A stretch of 8,281 bases of DNA, taken from contig CAZJGF010000070.1 in assembly GCA_964545665.1 (NCBI GenBank), positions 1 through 8,281 on the forward strand, written 5' to 3'. How positions within the stretch are numbered: the first letter of the stretch is position 1; each line of letters starts with the position of its first letter. Positions 6,063 to 8,281 of the stretch are shown piece by piece. A program made the position numbers and the translations under genes. The notes under the pieces were generated by a model. That model saw nothing but the letters and a program-made list of their open reading frames with translations, was not told the origin of the DNA and made no database searches. The DNA is from CAZJGF01 sp964545665 (GTDB lineage Bacteria > Chloroflexota > Dehalococcoidia > GIF9 > AB-539-J10).

Positions 6063-6537
6063 ATGATGATTGCGAGGACTAGACAAAGCATGAACATAAA
6101 TAAAGTAGCAAAACGTGATGGCAAAGCACGCAGCGCGTTCAACGTAAGTGAAGAGCGCACATACATCCACCCACAATATGAAATAGTCCTATACGGTGGG
6201 CAAATTGGACCCACGGGGCTTCTGGTGATCGCAACATTGAAGCCGAAGAATGCCATGATAGGGACATTACCAGAGTTTATACTTCGCTGGGACGAGAAAG
6301 ACAACCACCTAGATGTGGACCCAGTGGACGTGTCAAGAGCTCAGGGGAGTCAGTTCAAGAAAGGAACTAGCAGCTACTATGGACATCACGCTGACAAATT
6401 ACGTTCCGGCCCAAGGGTTTTTGAAGCTAACATCGGATGGCACGGCCAACTAGTATATCGCGGGGAGATAAGATTCAACCTTGAAAGGGAATTCGAAGCC
6501 AAAGCTGCAATAGGGTTAAGTGCATCCGCATCCATGA
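6063..6537 (+). CDS. Unrecognised protein, partial (3' end in gap)
   Basis: The plus-strand frame is free of stops from 5983 to the gap (about 185 codons), longer than chance would readily give and longer than the competing minus-strand frame. The candidate start is ATG 6063; ATG 6090 is an alternative, and neither has a clear ribosome site. The visible 158 residues look soluble: a possible beta-rich stretch (YEIVLYGGQIGPTGLLVIATLK), then charged polar sequence with DEKDNHLDVDPVD, SYYGHHADK and LVYRGEIRFNLEREFE. The last part has balanced composition and normal-looking codons, so it is the most credible portion. I recognise no family. The stop codon is missing. It points towards the convergent flavodoxin across gap 2. 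A frame on the opposite strand could be the real one for 6023-6304, but I think this less likely. Confidence 0.5.
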
Positions 6538-6637
6538 NNNNNNNNNNNNNNNNNNNNNNNNNNNNNNNNNNNNNNNNNNNNNNNNNNNNNNNNNNNNNNN
6601 NNNNNNNNNNNNNNNNNNNNNNNNNNNNNNNNNNNNN
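6538..6637. other. Assembly gap (100 N)
   Basis: A second exact 100-N run. It removes the end of the plus-strand ORF on its left and the C-terminus of the minus-strand flavodoxin on its right. The reading frame that appears to cross it is an artefact. Confidence 0.99.
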
Positions 6638-7047
6638 GGCGCCGACAGGGACACGGCACCGTAGATGCCATCAGCAGCCGCCAATGCTCCGCCAACCACG
6701 ATCATCTCGTGAGCGAGCATGGCTTGAACCAAAGAGAGCAGCGTAGTCTCACTCCCGCCGCCTAGCCACAGTGAAGAAGTGAAGGCAGCGCCTACTTTGT
6801 TGGACAGCCTTCCCCAAATTCCTATCGATCTGTCTATAAACCTCTTCATCTCATCAGTCATGAGCCCAAAATAGGTGGGAGAGCCTAAGATTATGCCATC
6901 AGCAGCTTCTAGATCAGTTAACGTAGCTTTGTCTACTTTCTTCAGCTCCACATCGACATTTGTCTCTCGAACACCTTGCTCAACTGCTCTCGCCATCTTC
7001 TCTGTGTTGCCAGTTCTTGAATCGTAAACAATCAATACCTTAGCCAT
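6638..7047 (-). CDS. WrbA-like flavodoxin / NAD(P)H-quinone reductase, C-terminus lost in gap
   Basis: The first 136 residues of a flavodoxin-fold FMN protein. The phosphate-binding loop is YDSRTGNTEKMA (8-19). ADGIILGSPTYFGLMTDEMKRFIDR (49-73) is the typical second flavin-contacting region of WrbA-like proteins, and KVGAAFTSSLWLGGGSETTLLSL (84-106) matches their conserved GxxFtSt...GGxETT stretch. Such proteins move electrons to quinones or serve as general flavodoxin-family redox carriers in the cytoplasm. Roughly 40-60 C-terminal residues should lie in the gap. The start is supported by AGGAGG (7052-7057), 4 nt before the ATG at 7047. The gene lies directly downstream of a methyltransferase remnant, whose open frame runs 8 nt into it. 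It may be read from the same transcript as the S1/P1-like gene upstream. Whether it reduces quinones is not shown by the sequence. Confidence 0.88.
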
Positions 7048-7063
7048 AAATCCTCCTGTTGCT

Positions 7064-7397
7064 AGGAATAGTGTAGCCGCCTGAGCCACAGCCAAAATCT
7101 AATAACTCTTGTCCCCTCCCGATATCAATGACCTTCAAAAACTCTTGACCAACCTCTTCTGTCGACTCTTCCCCAGGACTCCTCTTCCAACATTTCCAAC
7201 AATGCTGGCTTAACCACCGCAGCCCCTGTGAGAGTGAGCACAGTTTTATTTTGAACGTCTGTCGACACTCTGTAAGCGTCATTGTCACCATTCCTAACGT
7301 ATTGGGCTATTGTGTAACACTGAGGTAATAGCTTGCGGTTGGGCCACTGGATGTTTCCCTCAACTAGTCCACGAACCTTTGCCAAGCCTTCAGCCAA
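7064..7397 (-). pseudogene. Frameshifted, truncated SAM methyltransferase remnant
   Basis: Two minus-strand frames together suggest a decayed gene. Frame one (open from about 7397, ending at TGA 7125-7127) gives a plausible stretch with NDAYRVSTDV and LTLTGAAVVKPALLEMLEEE. Near 7170-7190 the sensible reading jumps by one base into the frame ending at TAA 7040-7042. There EVGQEFLKVIDIGRGQELL leads into LLDFGCGSGGYT (7070-7105), a clear methyltransferase motif I like that of the intact gene at 4464-5237. Homology stops within a few codons of motif I, at about 7064, and the flavodoxin ribosome site begins at 7057. The rest of the methyltransferase fold is absent. Only TTG starts are available and no ribosome site is seen. 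A 4-G run (7171-7174) near the shift leaves sequencing error possible for the frameshift, but not for the missing C-terminal two thirds. Confidence 0.6.
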
Positions 7398-8281
7398 AGC
7401 CTAGCTACTGACTCCACTGCATCATGGAATATTCGGTTGGTCACGTCCTTGAATTCCTCACGCTTCGCAGGGCTTGCAATCAAATCATTCACATGCCCAT
7501 AAGGTACATCAATCCATTTTCTGGATAACGCATAGGAAGCTCTCGCAATATGAACCATCTCTTGCCACTCATCGCCCGCAGTCCCGCAGATTCTGGGCGT
7601 CAACTTGTATCTGTCATCCGTATCAACAACAATGAGGGAATCCTCAGGTAAAGAGGACACTACTTCATCGATAGATAACCTCAAATGCTCATGAAGTATC
7701 AAGGTTTCTTTTGGCGGGAAATATGACTCCCACAACTCTTCGATGGAAGGATGTAGCTCCCTTGGTAGCCGTCCCATAGTCGACCTATCGCCTCCGAAGT
7801 CCCTGAGGTCGCAGTGTAGAGGCATATGTGCATCTGTTATGTAGTGAGCAAGAATAAAAAACATGAGCGCAATCTGACGAGCGGAGAAGATTGGTGACAA
7901 GGAAAGATCTTTGACTTTCTGCCGTGTAAGATCTTGCTCAAAAGCTTTGCGCTTCTTCCTTCGAGCATAGAAAATCAAGGGATAGTCGCTCATCTTAAGC
8001 ATGTCCCCAATTGTTTGGCTGATGGCGATCACCCGATTCGGCAGATGGCCACCCTCAATAGGGTGAGACTTGTATGGCCTTTCAAGTACTGCAGAGTCCC
8101 TCGCATATTCGAGGCAGAGACGTTGGCCCCGCAGTTTCCTCCTAAGTTGACGATAAGGGACCTTCATCCAAACTTCTTGTGAGATGTCGGAGCCTAGTCT
8201 CTGCGGGTCACTGTCCATCTTGAAGATGTGACCGTAGTGCATATCGGCAATAAGGGTGTCAGGAAGCCAGGCGCCGTCCCA
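7364..8281 (-). CDS. S1/P1 nuclease / phospholipase C-fold zinc protein, N-terminus off window
   Basis: The frame is open to the window edge: 13 codons (WDGAWLPDTLIAD) precede the first ATG at 8242, so the gene is probably 5'-truncated. Numbering from that ATG, HYITDAHMPLHC gives H133-x3-D137-x5-H143 and LHPSIEELW gives H164-x3-E168. P1/S1 nuclease has the same spacing for its zinc ligands (H-x3-D-x5-H, then H-x3-D), so a trinuclear-zinc helical fold is likely, with Glu in place of the last Asp. H60 or H66 in SHPIEGGH may be a further ligand. The C-terminal helix (FHDAVESVARLWLKAWQRF) is also typical. The substrate could be single-stranded nucleic acid or phospholipid. Proteins of this fold are usually exported; a signal peptide, if any, lies outside the window. 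The stop TAG at 7364-7366 lies within the 5' part of the methyltransferase remnant. Confidence 0.75.
   Translation of the reverse strand, partial: WDGAWLPDTLIADMHYGHIFKMDSDPQRLGSDISQEVWMKVPYRQLRRKLRGQRLCLEYARDSAVLERPYKSHPIEGGHLPNRVIAISQTIGDMLKMSDYPLIFYARRKKRKAFEQDLTRQKVKDLSLSPIFSARQIALMFFILAHYITDAHMPLHCDLRDFGGDRSTMGRLPRELHPSIEELWESYFPPKETLILHEHLRLSIDEVVSSLPEDSLIVVDTDDRYKLTPRICGTAGDEWQEMVHIARASYALSRKWIDVPYGHVNDLIASPAKREEFKDVTNRIFHDAVESVARLWLKAWQRFVD

Noticed and set aside
6023..6304. Minus-strand frame with a hydrophobic C-terminal stretch (FMFMLCLVLAIIIVTWVAC)
   Set aside because: It needs a TTG start without a ribosome site, its first half is Ser/Arg/Pro-rich shadow-like sequence, and the plus-strand frame over the same bases is far longer and continues to the gap.
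6475..6637. Apparent flavodoxin C-terminus across the second N run (SWMRMHLTLLQLW...)
   Set aside because: It does not resemble a flavodoxin C-terminus and lies antisense to the plus-strand ORF; the true C-terminus must be in the gap.
7934..8182. Plus-strand ORF of 82 codons near the right edge
   Set aside because: Antisense to the S1/P1-like gene, which has clear motif support.
1..8281. CRISPR array, transposon, phage module or complete defence system
   Set aside because: No regularly spaced repeats, transposase, integrase, terminal inverted repeats or recognisable defence gene cluster were found; the ERCC4 nuclease alone is not evidence of one.

Overview
The window is 8281 bases of metagenome-style scaffold. 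It carries two runs of exactly 100 N (5374-5473 and 6538-6637), which are scaffolding gaps of unknown true size. It looks bacterial: strong AGGAGG-type ribosome sites, sigma70-like promoter elements and a bacterial class II tRNA-Ser. The mix of a GH38 mannosidase, a stand-alone ERCC4 nuclease, a DUF3795-like cysteine-rich protein and UbiE-like methyltransferases would suit Chloroflexota (Dehalococcoidia-like). That placement is a guess from gene content, with no marker gene to prove it.

Layout. At 2-90 (minus) lies tRNA-Ser(GCU). It is divergent from a complete GH38 alpha-mannosidase (162-2567, plus), and their promoters are interleaved in a 71-bp spacer. Next is a complete ERCC4-type nuclease (2796-3632, plus). 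The strand then switches. On the minus strand, in transcription order, are a polytopic membrane protein running into gap 1 (start 5804), a small membrane ORF emerging from the gap (5224-5373) that overlaps the next gene by 14 nt, and a class I SAM methyltransferase (4464-5237). After a 256-bp spacer comes a Cys-rich DUF3795-like protein (3917-4207). That spacer holds a long hairpin and a promoter whose -35 box sits inside a 7-6-7 dyad. An unrecognised plus-strand ORF (6063-6537) runs into gap 2. From the right edge, on the minus strand, come an S1/P1-nuclease/phospholipase C-fold protein (7364-8281, N-terminus off the window), a frameshifted and truncated methyltransferase remnant (7064-7397), and a WrbA-like flavodoxin cut by gap 2 (6638-7047).

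How the genes work together. No single pathway links them. The one convincing operon is small membrane ORF to methyltransferase (overlapping genes), with the larger membrane gene probably upstream in the same unit. The rest looks like loosely packed accessory or housekeeping genes. No transposase, phage gene, CRISPR array or complete defence system is visible. The most informative oddities are the dyad over the DUF3795 promoter, the loss of a usual Asp in the GH38 catalytic domain, the methyltransferase remnant ending exactly at the flavodoxin ribosome site, and the unrecognised ORF.
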